Positions 15,250 to 22,213 of a stretch of DNA of 33,391 nucleotides are shown in pieces; positions within the stretch are counted from its first letter, which is position 1; every line of letters begins with the position of its first letter. The notes beneath the pieces are model-generated. The model saw only the letters and a list, made by a program, of their open reading frames with translations. It did no database searches and was not told where the DNA came from. The position numbers and the translations under genes are program-made. This stretch comes from Acidobacteriota bacterium (GTDB lineage Bacteria; Acidobacteriota; Blastocatellia; Pyrinomonadales; Pyrinomonadaceae): NCBI GenBank assembly GCA_020200095.1, contig JAIVJJ010000259.1, positions 1-33,391 of the forward strand, read 5' to 3'.

Positions 15250-16485
15250 TTATTTATACAGCAAATACTTTTTACGGATCTTTTTGTAATTTGATAGTCC
15301 CGGCTCCCAGCTTTTTCTAATTTCCTCTTCCGTTTTTCCCGCAATGATTTGTTCTTTAAAATTTCTTGTGCCGGCTAGTTTGTCAATGTCGTTGATTTCT
15401 TTACTCAGGCTTTTATTAAAGAAATTTTTCTTATCAGGATAGGCATTATAAAGTTCCATCATCCATTTGAGATTGAGTTTTTTTGATTCGCGCAATTTTT
15501 TAACATCGTAATTCCTTAAATCCAAACCGTAACAAACTTCGTTCATATGCAAAGGAGTTTCGCTCATACCGGGAATGCTGACCGGCGTAAAGGAAAATGA
15601 ATATATGCCTTTTAATAAAGGACTTCCTATTACGGCAAATGGCGAATAGGTACCTCTGCCATGATTGAGAACGGTTCCTTCAAACAAACAGGTCGAAGGG
15701 TAAAGCATAATGTTTTGCTGAGTATTTAAATTCGGCGAAGGTTTGACCGGCAAAACATATTCCATATCGTGGCTATAATTGCGGACTTTAACTATTTTCA
15801 AAGGGCAAACCGCTTTATTAGCCAGCCATCCTTCTCCGTTTACCATTTGAGCAAATTCGGCAATCGTCAGCCCATGTGCAATCGGAATCGGAAATTGCCC
15901 GATGCCCGATGCCAAACTCATATCCAAAATGGGTCCGTCAATTAAATACCCGTTCGGGTTAGGTCTGTCTAAAATGAGTAATTCCTTTTTGAATTCCGCA
16001 ACCGATTCCATTACATCTCGCAGAGTATTTATGTTTGTATAAAATCTGCATCCAACGTCCTGAACGTCATAAATCATGACGTCAATATCAGCCATGTCCT
16101 CTTGAGACGGTTTTCTTTTCGAGCCGTATAATGAAATTATTTTTATTCCCGTCGCGGGGTCTTTCTCGTCAGCCACTTTTACGCCTGCACTGGCGTTGCC
16201 GCGAAAACCGTGTTCAGGTCCGAATACTTTGACGACGTTTATGCCTTTCGACAACAAAAAATCCACCAAATGCTTATCGCCGGTAATCGTTGTCTGATTA
16301 GCTAAAATCCCGACTCTCTTGCCTTTTAAATAAGGCAGATATTCATCAGGCTGCTCGGCTCCCGTAGTAATTTTTTTAGTTTTACCACGAGTTTGATTTG
16401 AAGCGACAGATTCATTGAATGAATACGCTGAAACACAAAAAACAAATAATGTTGCAACCAAATAGAATAATTTCATAATTTTCAC
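15250..16485 (-). CDS. namZ: NamZ-type exo-beta-N-acetylmuramidase (DUF1343)
   Basis: Exported peptidoglycan-recycling hydrolase; characterised relatives release terminal MurNAc from cell-wall fragments. 411 residues with a signal peptide (LFYLVATLFVFCVSAYS). Family motifs in order: GKRVGILANQTT (55-66), VFGPEHGFRG (87-96), YDVQDVGCRFYT, LDRPNPNG, PIPIAHGLTIAE, KPSPNLNT and, at the end, the EIRKSWEPGL...YLLY tail. All are intact and the length is normal. It lies alone between a copy of the icd remnant/terminator upstream and a terminator hairpin downstream. The symbol follows the family; the exact substrate is not proven here. Confidence 0.9.
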   Translation of the reverse strand: MKIMKLFYLVATLFVFCVSAYSFNESVASNQTRGKTKKITTGAEQPDEYLPYLKGKRVGILANQTTITGDKHLVDFLLSKGINVVKVFGPEHGFRGNASAGVKVADEKDPATGIKIISLYGSKRKPSQEDMADIDVMIYDVQDVGCRFYTNINTLRDVMESVAEFKKELLILDRPNPNGYLIDGPILDMSLASGIGQFPIPIAHGLTIAEFAQMVNGEGWLANKAVCPLKIVKVRNYSHDMEYVLPVKPSPNLNTQQNIMLYPSTCLFEGTVLNHGRGTYSPFAVIGSPLLKGIYSFSFTPVSIPGMSETPLHMNEVCYGLDLRNYDVKKLRESKKLNLKWMMELYNAYPDKKNFFNKSLSKEINDIDKLAGTRNFKEQIIAGKTEEEIRKSWEPGLSNYKKIRKKYLLYK

Positions 16486-16508
16486 TTAAGAAGTAATGCT
16501 GTTAAGTA

Positions 16509-16533
16509 GGGATAAAGCTGAAACTTCATTCTT
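16509..16533 (-). terminator. Degenerate terminator hairpin D (icd-terminator family)
   Basis: The minus strand reads AAGAATGAAGTTTCAGCTTT followed by ATCCC, a decayed copy of the icd terminator. Pairing is poor and there is no U tract. It lies 3' of icd remnant D exactly as terminator A lies 3' of icd. Confidence 0.45.
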
Positions 16534-16559
16534 AATCTTTAATAATATAATCTACGAAT

Positions 16560-16610
16560 TTACGCCGAATAACTTTTCGCGCCATTAAAGTTGTACTAAT
16601 TTTCAGTTTT
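16560..16610 (-). pseudogene. icd 3'-end remnant D (17 codons)
   Basis: Translates KTEN*YNFNGAKSYSA*, against KTEHLYNFDGKAGYA at the C-terminus of the icd protein in this window. One in-frame stop is present. The match begins at the KTE codons, right beside palindromic repeat copy 2, and ends at a stop codon followed by hairpin D. It is too short to be a gene; it is a displaced end. Confidence 0.75.
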
Positions 16611-16624
16611 TAATTTTTGCCATT

Positions 16625-16690
16625 CGCTTACAAAATAGAAAAGATATGCGACGAAAGCAAGCTCGACGTGCATCTTTTAACTTTTCCAGC
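16625..16690. repeat. Dispersed palindromic repeat, copy 2
   Basis: Contains ACAAAATAGAAAAGATATGC, the core CGAAAGCAA and the closing arm GTGCATCTTTTAACTTTT. It abuts icd remnant D on its left and the boundary motif after the esterase on its right. Confidence 0.85.
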
Positions 16691-16724
16691 AAATTTAATA
16701 AAAACTTGTATCAGCGGCAGTTTT

Positions 16725-17603
16725 TTATCTTACTTTATTATCCGTCTTAGGATATAAAAGTCTAAATGCGTTGAAAACTGCTTGATGTGAAACTGTTGCA
16801 TGGTCTTCCTGCGGCAAATAATCAAAAAAAACTTTTACATTTTTACTTTTCGTCGCTTTGATTTTTTCGGTTAATAAGTTGGCATCAACTTCCATCACGC
16901 GCGGTGTGTCGCCCGGCGTGAGTCCTTCTTTTCCGACTCCGATGTAAACGTCGGTTTCCTGCTTAAAACTATTCTGCAATATCTCGGAAGACTGTTTTAA
17001 AAGCGAAGCGTCGTCCCACCACAAACTCGGACTGATGATTATGTATTTGTTAAAAAGCGTTGGTTTTTTTAACAAAATTTCAGTAGCTAAAAGTCCTCCC
17101 AACGACTGTCCGATAATCGTTTTCGATGAAGTTGTTTTGTATTTTTTTTCGATAAAAGGTTGTAATTCCTGTTCAATAAACCCGATGAAGTTTTCGGATT
17201 TTCCGGCTGTCGAATATCGTTTTCTATCTGCTTCAATAGTCGTCGGATAAGTAAAATCTCTTCGCCTGTCAACGGTGGCGATGCCGACGACTATTGATTT
17301 CGGAACGCGATTAATCCACGGAAAATTATTAAATTGAACAAGCCCGACAACGTGTATGAAATCTTCGTCCGCCGAACCGTCAAGCAGGTAAATAACCGGA
17401 TATTTCACCGTGTCGTTTTTGTTATAACCTTCGGGCAGATAGATGTTTAATATTCGCTTTTCTCCTAATTTCGCAGACTGAATTTCGTCAATCACACCAA
17501 GCACAAACGGTTTGCTGTTATCCGCCAATTTCTGATCGTTCTTTTGAGCAAAAGCCAGAACCGTGAAAAAAAGTAATGTTAAAACTGTAATTATGATTCT
17601 CAT
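16725..17603 (-). CDS. Secreted alpha/beta-hydrolase esterase (PF00756-like)
   Basis: 292 residues with a signal peptide (MRIIITVLTLLFFTVLAFAQ). An esterase-D-like fold is shown by the ILNIYLPEGYN strand, YPVIYLLDGS, the nucleophile elbow GQSLGG (S167) and a C-terminal EDHATVSHQA that supplies the catalytic His. This is the arrangement of the IroE/Fes/antigen-85 type family, with siderophore or polysaccharide-ester substrates among the known roles; the substrate here is unknown. The stop codon TAA runs straight into the boundary motif AAAACTGCCGCTGATACA. Upstream is a decayed terminator. Looks like an independent accessory gene. Confidence 0.85.
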   Translation of the reverse strand: MRIIITVLTLLFFTVLAFAQKNDQKLADNSKPFVLGVIDEIQSAKLGEKRILNIYLPEGYNKNDTVKYPVIYLLDGSADEDFIHVVGLVQFNNFPWINRVPKSIVVGIATVDRRRDFTYPTTIEADRKRYSTAGKSENFIGFIEQELQPFIEKKYKTTSSKTIIGQSLGGLLATEILLKKPTLFNKYIIISPSLWWDDASLLKQSSEILQNSFKQETDVYIGVGKEGLTPGDTPRVMEVDANLLTEKIKATKSKNVKVFFDYLPQEDHATVSHQAVFNAFRLLYPKTDNKVR

Positions 17604-17639
17604 AAATTCTCTTGTTAGTTTAGCGTTTTACTAAAAAAA

Positions 17640-17663
17640 CACGAAGCCGCAACTTCCATCTTT
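17640..17663 (-). terminator. Terminator hairpin C (icd-terminator family)
   Basis: The minus strand reads AGATGGAAGTTGCGGCTTC then GTGTTTTTTT: a short GAAG/CTTC stem with a good T run. It directly follows icd remnant C. Confidence 0.5.
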
Positions 17664-17721
17664 AGATTCTAGCCGAATAACCTTTCGAGCCGCATAAGTT
17701 GTAGAGATTTTCGGTTTGGTT
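17662..17721 (-). pseudogene. icd 3'-end remnant C
   Basis: The minus strand translates as TENLYNLCGSKGYSARI*, against TEHLYNFDGKAGYALGQGQ in icd. The match starts at almost the same codon as remnant D and again abuts the palindromic repeat (copy 3). Its stop is followed by hairpin C with a T run. Confidence 0.75.
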
Positions 17722-17731
17722 TTTGCGATTT

Positions 17732-17799
17732 GCCTACAAAATAGAAAAGATACGCGTCGAAAGCAACTTACGGAGCGCATCTTTTAATATTTTGCAGCG
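17732..17799. repeat. Dispersed palindromic repeat, copy 3
   Basis: CAAAATAGAAAAGATACGC and its imperfect complement GCGCATCTTTTAATATTTTG enclose the TCGAAAGCAA loop element. The repeat overlaps the 3' end of the truncated GNAT gene and supplies its last codons and stop. Confidence 0.85.
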
Positions 17800-18107
17800 A
17801 ACAAGCGTATCAGCCGCCTGCCGATTCCTTTTCGTTGAAATTTAGTCTCGACGGCAAGGTCGTAAATATAAACTTCGCTTGACGGAAAATAAGTAGACGG
17901 CAAAACGTGCGCGGTCAAGCCGCCTACAACCTTTTTATCAATCATCGCCACGTAGAAAATGACAGTTTCCTTCTCTAATAAACTTTGCAGATACTGAGCC
18001 GCCGGCAACGCAAAATCTTCCATTTCAAAAACTTGTTCATACAATTTTACGAGTTCTGTTAAACAGCCCAAATCACCGATTTCTAATTTTTTATATTCTA
18101 TTTTCAT
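17784..18107 (-). CDS. GNAT acetyltransferase, C-terminally truncated (AAC(3)-I-like)
   Basis: 107 residues against about 150 for the family. The visible part is typical of the small GNATs resembling aminoglycoside 3-N-acetyltransferase I: LVKLYEQVFEMEDF, VGGLTAHVLPS, EVYIYDLAVETKFQRKGIGR (motif A, acetyl-CoA pyrophosphate loop QRKGIG). After GRRLI the normal motif B region (FVQAD...ALDFYR) is missing and the protein ends RLFAAKY, encoded by the palindromic repeat. The substrate-binding C-terminus is therefore absent and the enzyme is probably inactive. Its ATG also lies at the end of repeat copy 4 upstream. Confidence 0.8.
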   Translation of the reverse strand: MKIEYKKLEIGDLGCLTELVKLYEQVFEMEDFALPAAQYLQSLLEKETVIFYVAMIDKKVVGGLTAHVLPSTYFPSSEVYIYDLAVETKFQRKGIGRRLIRLFAAKY

Positions 18108-18125
18108 CTTTTGATTTTTGACGCT

Positions 18126-18190
18126 CGTTCACAAAATTAGAAAAGATGCACGACGAAAGTAAACTCTGCCCGCATCTTCTAATATTTCCG
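18126..18190. repeat. Dispersed palindromic repeat, copy 4
   Basis: CACAAAATTAGAAAAGATGC, the ACGAAAGTAA loop element and the arm CCGCATCTTCTAATATTTCC. It lies between DinB and the truncated GNAT. No icd remnant is attached, but the repeat's left end (TTTTGATTTTTGACGCTCGT on plus) aligns with copies 2 and 3 up to the GNAT start codon. Confidence 0.8.
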
Positions 18191-18215
18191 GTTCTATCCT
18201 TTTCATCTCTAAGGT

Positions 18216-18746
18216 TTAAGTTTTTAGATTCAGAATCCTCAAATATTTTATCCAGGGTCCGACTTCTTCTTTGTATTGCTTCGCCATCACGCGCGAGATT
18301 TGCGCGATATGGTCAAGGTCGTGAACCGTCCAGGTAGCAATAAGCTGAGCGAGCGTGACTTCGCCGAAAGCGGGATGAACGCCTTTTTCTTCAAAAGTTT
18401 TGTCGGTTAGTTTTTTGGAACGGAGAACGCCAATATTCTTTTTCCGCAATGACTTGAATTCATCCAGAAGTTCGCGCAGCGTTTTCCCTTTACCTTCTTC
18501 AAATTGAGCAAATCTATCAAATGCCTTAAATGCTTTATCCTGCGTATCCGAAAGAATAATTTCCACTCTCGGCATCCAATCCGTCTTTTCGCCGTGAACA
18601 AGATGCCCTAGAACATCGAAAACACTCCACGTTTCGCCGCCTTCGTTATTTTCAGTCCATTCCGGAGAAATATTTCGCACCATAGCTTCCAAAACTTTAG
18701 GCGTGCGTTCGAGAATTTCTATCGATTTTTCGACTGTAAAATTCAT
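18216..18746 (-). CDS. DinB-like four-helix protein
   Basis: DinB/YfiT-superfamily protein; members are metal-dependent thiol (bacillithiol or glutathione) transferases or of unknown role. 176 residues from ATG 18746, chosen because AAAGGAAACT sits just upstream; an upstream start at 18764 adds six residues. The metal-binding His pattern is visible: VLGHLVHGE (H48, H51) early and TWTVHDLDHIAQISRVM late. The GHxxHGE and HDxDHxxQ form is that of the DinB_2 group. It is a typical cargo gene of accessory arrays and lies alone between terminator F and repeat copy 4. Confidence 0.85.
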   Translation of the reverse strand: MNFTVEKSIEILERTPKVLEAMVRNISPEWTENNEGGETWSVFDVLGHLVHGEKTDWMPRVEIILSDTQDKAFKAFDRFAQFEEGKGKTLRELLDEFKSLRKKNIGVLRSKKLTDKTFEEKGVHPAFGEVTLAQLIATWTVHDLDHIAQISRVMAKQYKEEVGPWIKYLRILNLKT

Positions 18747-18856
18747 AGTTTCCTTTTTTATCACTAGCCATTGTCAAAAATAAAAATGTGAGTAATGCGA
18801 GAAAAATCAAGATAGACAATTTCATAAAAACTCGTGATTTCTCATCATACATAAGA

Positions 18857-18882
18857 GAGGATGAAGCCTAAACTTCGTCCTT
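18857..18882 (-). terminator. Terminator hairpin F (icd-terminator family)
   Basis: AGGATGAAG and CTTCGTCCT pair around a short loop. It is related in sequence to terminators A, B and E, but with no icd remnant beside it and no T run on the minus strand. Confidence 0.55.
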
Positions 18883-18931
18883 AATTCCTTTTTGCAATAC
18901 ACAAACACAAGGTTGTTCAAAGTAATTTTAT

Positions 18932-18985
18932 AGGAAAACTCTAATTCGGCAATTCAGTATCAATACTGCAAAGTTCCTGTTAGCA
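18932..18985 (-). other. Cruciform-like boundary element after the beta-lactamase
   Basis: The minus strand after the stop reads AACTGCTGCTAACAGGAAC, then an imperfect palindrome from AGGAACTTTGCAGTATTG to GAATTAGAGTTTTCCT with extra unpaired bases. The folded form recalls integron attC sites, but the GTTRRRY/RYYYAAC core boxes are not matched. Confidence 0.4.
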
Positions 18986-18991
18986 GCAGTT

Positions 18992-19900
18992 TTATTTTTT
19001 CCGGTTTGTAAAATAATCCCAAGCCGCTTTTGCAATGTCCGCGATTATCTTTTCATTGGTTTCGGCATTTTCTTTTGAGTTCGTCACAAAAACACTGATG
19101 AAAAAATGTCGTCCGTCGGGCAAAAACACAATGCCGATGTCGTTGACCGCCGCCGTGATACCGGTCGTTCTGTTCATTCCCGAAGTCCCCGTTTTGTGAG
19201 CGACAACCGTTCCTTTCGGCAGTTGTCTTTTTAATCTGTTCGCGCCCGTTCTCGTTTCCTTCATCACCTTCCAAATAAAGTCGTAACTCTTTTTGGAAAG
19301 CAGCTTTTTCTTGTTGTCGTAAAACGATAATAAAACTCGGTTAGCGGCTTTCGGCGTCGTCCAATTTTGGAACTGCAAATCCCAATTAGCCTGCATTACT
19401 TCTTCGTTAATCTTTATCGAAACATCTCGAAAGTTATTCTTGATAAAGTATTTTTCAACCGTCTGTGGTCCGCCGATTAACCTTAACAAAACATCGCACC
19501 CGACATTATCGCTTTCCGAAACCGTATATTCTAAAATTTCAGAAAGTTTCAGCTCGGCTCCCGTCGGATATTTTTCTCTGAGCGGACTGTAAAGATTCGG
19601 CAAAAGGTCTTTCTGCTCGATTTTTATTTTTTGATCCAAAGAGAATTTTCCTTTATCAATTTCGGATAATACCGCTAACGCAATATGAAATTTAAAAACA
19701 CTTTGCATCGGAAAACGCCCGTCGCCATTGACGGATAAAACCTCTTTCCCGTCGTCCCTGACGATTGAAACGCCGACTTCAGCATTTTTTGCCGAAATGA
19801 TTTGTTGTATTTTCTTTTGCAACGAATCCGCCATTTGGGCAGACGTCTGACAAGTGATAAATAAGATTAGTAAGCCTGCCAGGTAAAATAGTTTAATCAT
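18992..19900 (-). CDS. Class A serine beta-lactamase (A2/PER-CepA-like)
   Basis: Periplasmic penicillin/cephalosporin hydrolase. 302 residues with a signal peptide or lipid-type leader (LFYLAGLLILFITCQTSA; the Cys could be a lipobox). The catalytic motifs are all intact and fall almost on Ambler numbers: SVFK (S67, K70), SDN (S130-N132), an omega-loop Glu in KINEEVMQ (E166 or E167), and KTG (K236-G238). The FQNWTTP string is reminiscent of the YQNW(T/S) element of subclass A2 enzymes (PER, CepA, CfxA). The stop codon is followed by the boundary motif. No ampR-type regulator is adjacent, so expression is probably constitutive or from a cassette promoter. Confidence 0.93.
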   Translation of the reverse strand: MIKLFYLAGLLILFITCQTSAQMADSLQKKIQQIISAKNAEVGVSIVRDDGKEVLSVNGDGRFPMQSVFKFHIALAVLSEIDKGKFSLDQKIKIEQKDLLPNLYSPLREKYPTGAELKLSEILEYTVSESDNVGCDVLLRLIGGPQTVEKYFIKNNFRDVSIKINEEVMQANWDLQFQNWTTPKAANRVLLSFYDNKKKLLSKKSYDFIWKVMKETRTGANRLKRQLPKGTVVAHKTGTSGMNRTTGITAAVNDIGIVFLPDGRHFFISVFVTNSKENAETNEKIIADIAKAAWDYFTNRKK

Positions 19901-19968
19901 AATTTTTGTCTGTTTCCGATTCCGCTCGCTCTAAAAATCGCTACCAACTCATAAATATACGCATCGCG

Positions 19969-20805
19969 TTAGCTTGTGAAACAAATATAATAAATTCGGA
20001 TTAATTTTCTAAATAGTTTTGAAATAAATAATTCCTTTCCTCTTTGGTCAGAATTCTCAGTTACATTTCTCATTCCATAAGTTAAATCCCAAGGAATAAT
20101 ATTAGCGAAAGAAAACAAATCTCTGACATATTTGTTGTCGTCATAAGTAATTAACCACTTGTGACGACAGTTTTTCATAGTTTCCGCAAACTTAAAATGG
20201 TCAAACGATTTATGCATATTTCCGTTTTTTCCGTAAAGCGCGGATTTTGTCGCGGAATAATATGGCGGGTCGAGATAAATGAAAACATCTTTGCCTTCGC
20301 GTTTTAATAATTCTTCATAATCCAGATTTGTAATCGTCGTGCCGTTGATGACATTGGCAAATTCGTTCAATCGCTCGATACTGCTTTCCGTAAACCGTCC
20401 CGTAAATGCGCCTTCGCTATAACCACCGCTTAAACTAGTGCCTGAAAATGTGATGCGATTGTAAATAAAAAACGCCGCCGCTCTTTCCAAATCGTCGAAG
20501 TCGTTGAGATTTTCGTTGAGAAATTTGTGCAGTTCTTTTCCGATTGGAAAGCGGTCACGCCATTCGTAAACTTTACCGGCGAGTGCAGCAACATCTTTCT
20601 GCGCCATTTCCCAAAATTTGAAAAGCTCCAGATAAAGATCATTGACCCAAAACTTTTTATTCGGAAAACGCTGTTTCGCGTAAATAAAAACCGAGCCGCC
20701 GCCTAAAAACGGTTCTCTGAATTCGTCAAATTCCGGGATGAGCGTGGAAATCAATTTCACCGCTCTGCTTTTGCCGCCCGGATACCTTAATGGACTTTTT
20801 ATCAT
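19969..20805 (-). CDS. D12-class DNA adenine-N6 methyltransferase
   Basis: Type II modification enzyme, probably partner of the adjacent restriction gene. 278 residues. Order of motifs is D12/alpha-class: LRYPGGKS (6-13, motif X), REPFLGGGSVF (30-40, motif I, SAM binding), then the catalytic YLDPPYYSATK (DPPY at 179-182, motif IV), and KWLITYDDN. The start overlaps the restriction gene's stop by four bases (ATGA), so the two are translationally coupled. The C-terminal tail after GKELFIS looks atypical (FRKLIRIYYICFTS), perhaps altered at the cassette boundary. Because the restriction partner is broken, this may now be an orphan methylase. The recognition site cannot be told. Confidence 0.9.
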   Translation of the reverse strand: MIKSPLRYPGGKSRAVKLISTLIPEFDEFREPFLGGGSVFIYAKQRFPNKKFWVNDLYLELFKFWEMAQKDVAALAGKVYEWRDRFPIGKELHKFLNENLNDFDDLERAAAFFIYNRITFSGTSLSGGYSEGAFTGRFTESSIERLNEFANVINGTTITNLDYEELLKREGKDVFIYLDPPYYSATKSALYGKNGNMHKSFDHFKFAETMKNCRHKWLITYDDNKYVRDLFSFANIIPWDLTYGMRNVTENSDQRGKELFISKLFRKLIRIYYICFTS

Positions 20806-21656
20806 CTTGAAAATTGGATTCTAACGACAAAATTATTTTCTCTAGCTTCCGCAATTACAGTTTCGATTAAAGTTTGCTGTGACACTGAAATGTTGTTTTC
20901 TGTCACAAAACTGGAAATCTCATCTTTGCTACTAAAATTATCTATCGAGCCTTTTAATTTAGAAGAAGTCAGACTCAAAACGGCTTCGCTTTTCAAAGGC
21001 TTTCCTTCAACCGTAACTTCTGTAAGATTGGAGTATAAAATCATTTTTAGCAATCCGTCTTTGATGTCGCCTTTGCTTGGAAGAATCGAATTTTTGCTAT
21101 GTTTTCCTTCGATTAAAATTAATTTATCTTCCGTCAATAAAACTTCGTCAACCGTCAGAAAATAGTGCCCGCCCAGATAATTCGTGATTGTAATTTTTGC
21201 TTTTGAAACCGTCGCCAGACTTTCTTTCGGCTGAAACGTGACAAATTCTCTCGACTGCGCTTTTTCAGCTTTGCCTCTCGAAAACGCCATAAAAAGCGAA
21301 ACGTCTTTACCGATTTTTTCTTTGAAATTGTCCAAGCCTTTCGAGTTGTGAAGTTTCACGCCCGTTGATTTTTCAATTTCCGAATAAGAGCTTTTCACCC
21401 GGTCAACAATGTCGTGTAAATTGGCGTTCAGTTCGTTCAAATTCCAATGCAGAGCCGAACTGTGAAATTGTTCGATTTCCCTGATTTTCGAAAGCACATA
21501 TTCGTTATCAAACTGCTGATTCGTTATCTTTCGGTCTTTCTTATCGGCTTTGTCGTAATAAGCGAAAATCACAAACACATCTAACAGCGACATCAGCGCG
21601 CACGGTGTCCCACTGAAGAAAATCCCTGTCGCCGCATGCGCCTTAGTCTTTGACAA
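20802..21656 (-). CDS. Type II restriction endonuclease, main fragment of a broken gene
   Basis: PD-(D/E)XK-type nuclease core is visible: FLTVDEV...LILIEGKHSK with D170, E183 and K185. It is co-oriented with, and overlaps by four bases, an adenine methylase, the normal layout of a type II system. The true N-terminus is in another frame (21894-21643). The first ~20 residues of this ORF (from TTG 21656 up to ALMSLLDVF) are out-of-frame noise; real homology begins near base 21600. ALMSLLDVFVIFAYYDKA and KITNQQFDNEYV are strings I recall from uncharacterised proteins next to D12 methylases. Probably non-functional as it stands. Confidence 0.7.
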   Translation of the reverse strand: MSKTKAHAATGIFFSGTPCALMSLLDVFVIFAYYDKADKKDRKITNQQFDNEYVLSKIREIEQFHSSALHWNLNELNANLHDIVDRVKSSYSEIEKSTGVKLHNSKGLDNFKEKIGKDVSLFMAFSRGKAEKAQSREFVTFQPKESLATVSKAKITITNYLGGHYFLTVDEVLLTEDKLILIEGKHSKNSILPSKGDIKDGLLKMILYSNLTEVTVEGKPLKSEAVLSLTSSKLKGSIDNFSSKDEISSFVTENNISVSQQTLIETVIAEARENNFVVRIQFSR

Positions 21657-21894
21657 TCGGAATCACCGTTATTTTCTTTGAAACATTTAAAGTATTAAAC
21701 ACCCGCTCAAACGGATAAGAGCGCGTCCTTTTCGGCGAAACCCATTTTGATACAGCAAAAATATACGTGTCGTCGGTCAGCAAACAAGCCGAGGGTATTT
21801 CGTTGATGTCAAAATTTTCAATACCAACTTCCTTCAAGTTATCCGACAGAAGAATTTTGTATTTTAAGCCGGTTATTTTGCCTGCGATATTCAT
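21643..21894 (-). pseudogene. N-terminal fragment of the restriction endonuclease gene
   Basis: 83 residues ending RVFNTLNVSKKITVIPIVKD then TAA (21645-21643). Reading on through the stop in the same frame gives GACGDRDFLQWDTV, the expected continuation. After GTG (21603-21601) the homology moves to the next frame (ALMSLLDVF) through one extra base in a GCGCGC run at about 21595-21600. The gene 20802-21894 therefore has two separate lesions: a nonsense codon (probably GAA to TAA) and a one-base insertion 45 bases later. The intact protein would be about 360 residues. Confidence 0.75.
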
Positions 21895-21942
21895 TTTTGA
21901 TGACTGCCGAAAACGTGAGGAATTTGAGTTGAATATACAATA

Positions 21943-21973
21943 AAAAAGGACGAAGCCGAAACTTCATCCTTCC
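21943..21973 (-). terminator. Terminator hairpin B (icd-terminator family)
   Basis: The minus strand reads AAGGATGAAGTTTCGGCTTC then GTCCTTTTTTATTG: a 10-bp stem with one G-U pair and a T run. It follows icd remnant B as hairpin A follows icd. Confidence 0.75.
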
Positions 21974-21989
21974 TAATTTATCTTCAAAC

Positions 21990-22210
21990 TTACGCTGAAT
22001 AACCCTTCGCGCCGTCGAAGTTGTAGAGATTTTCGGTTTTTACAACGTCGAGTCCAGCTTCATTAAAGCGTTGCTAAAGCGAAATCAGTTGGTTTTTGTC
22101 AACCGTGTTTCCTTCGCTCGCGTCCGCGACGAAGCGGCAGCGCCAGTGGTCGACGGTGAAGGTGTCGGGGTTTCCGTTTAGATAGACTTTAACGCCGCTT
22201 TTGCTATCGT
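21990..22210 (-). pseudogene. icd 3'-end remnant B (~73 codons)
   Basis: The minus strand translates to KVYLNGNPDTFTVDHWRCRF, then VADASEGNTVDKNQLISL*Q and RFNEAGLDVVKTENLYNFDG, AKGYSA*. The icd protein has KVYPSGQPDTFCVDHWRCRF and RFDENGLDFIKTEHLYNFDG at the same places. Frame is kept throughout with one internal TAG. The divergence is substantial, so this is an old paralogue or a foreign allele, not a recent tandem duplication. The 5' boundary is at the stop codon of the 91-aa gene. This fills the 319-base gap between coding genes. Confidence 0.9.
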
Positions 22211-22213
22211 CCG

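Noticed and set aside
14079-19985. Canonical integron attC sites
   Set aside because: The boundary motifs are GCTAAC/GTTAGC-like but do not fit the RYYYAAC/GTTRRRY boxes, and no integron integrase is present; kept only as cassette-like.
21590-21650. Programmed frameshift or stop read-through in the restriction gene
   Set aside because: A nonsense codon and a separate extra base 45 nt apart, with no slippery heptamer or stimulatory hairpin seen, are better explained by decay.
21990-22210. Recent tandem duplication of icd
   Set aside because: The remnant is too diverged from the local icd and has an internal stop; an old paralogue or foreign allele fits better.
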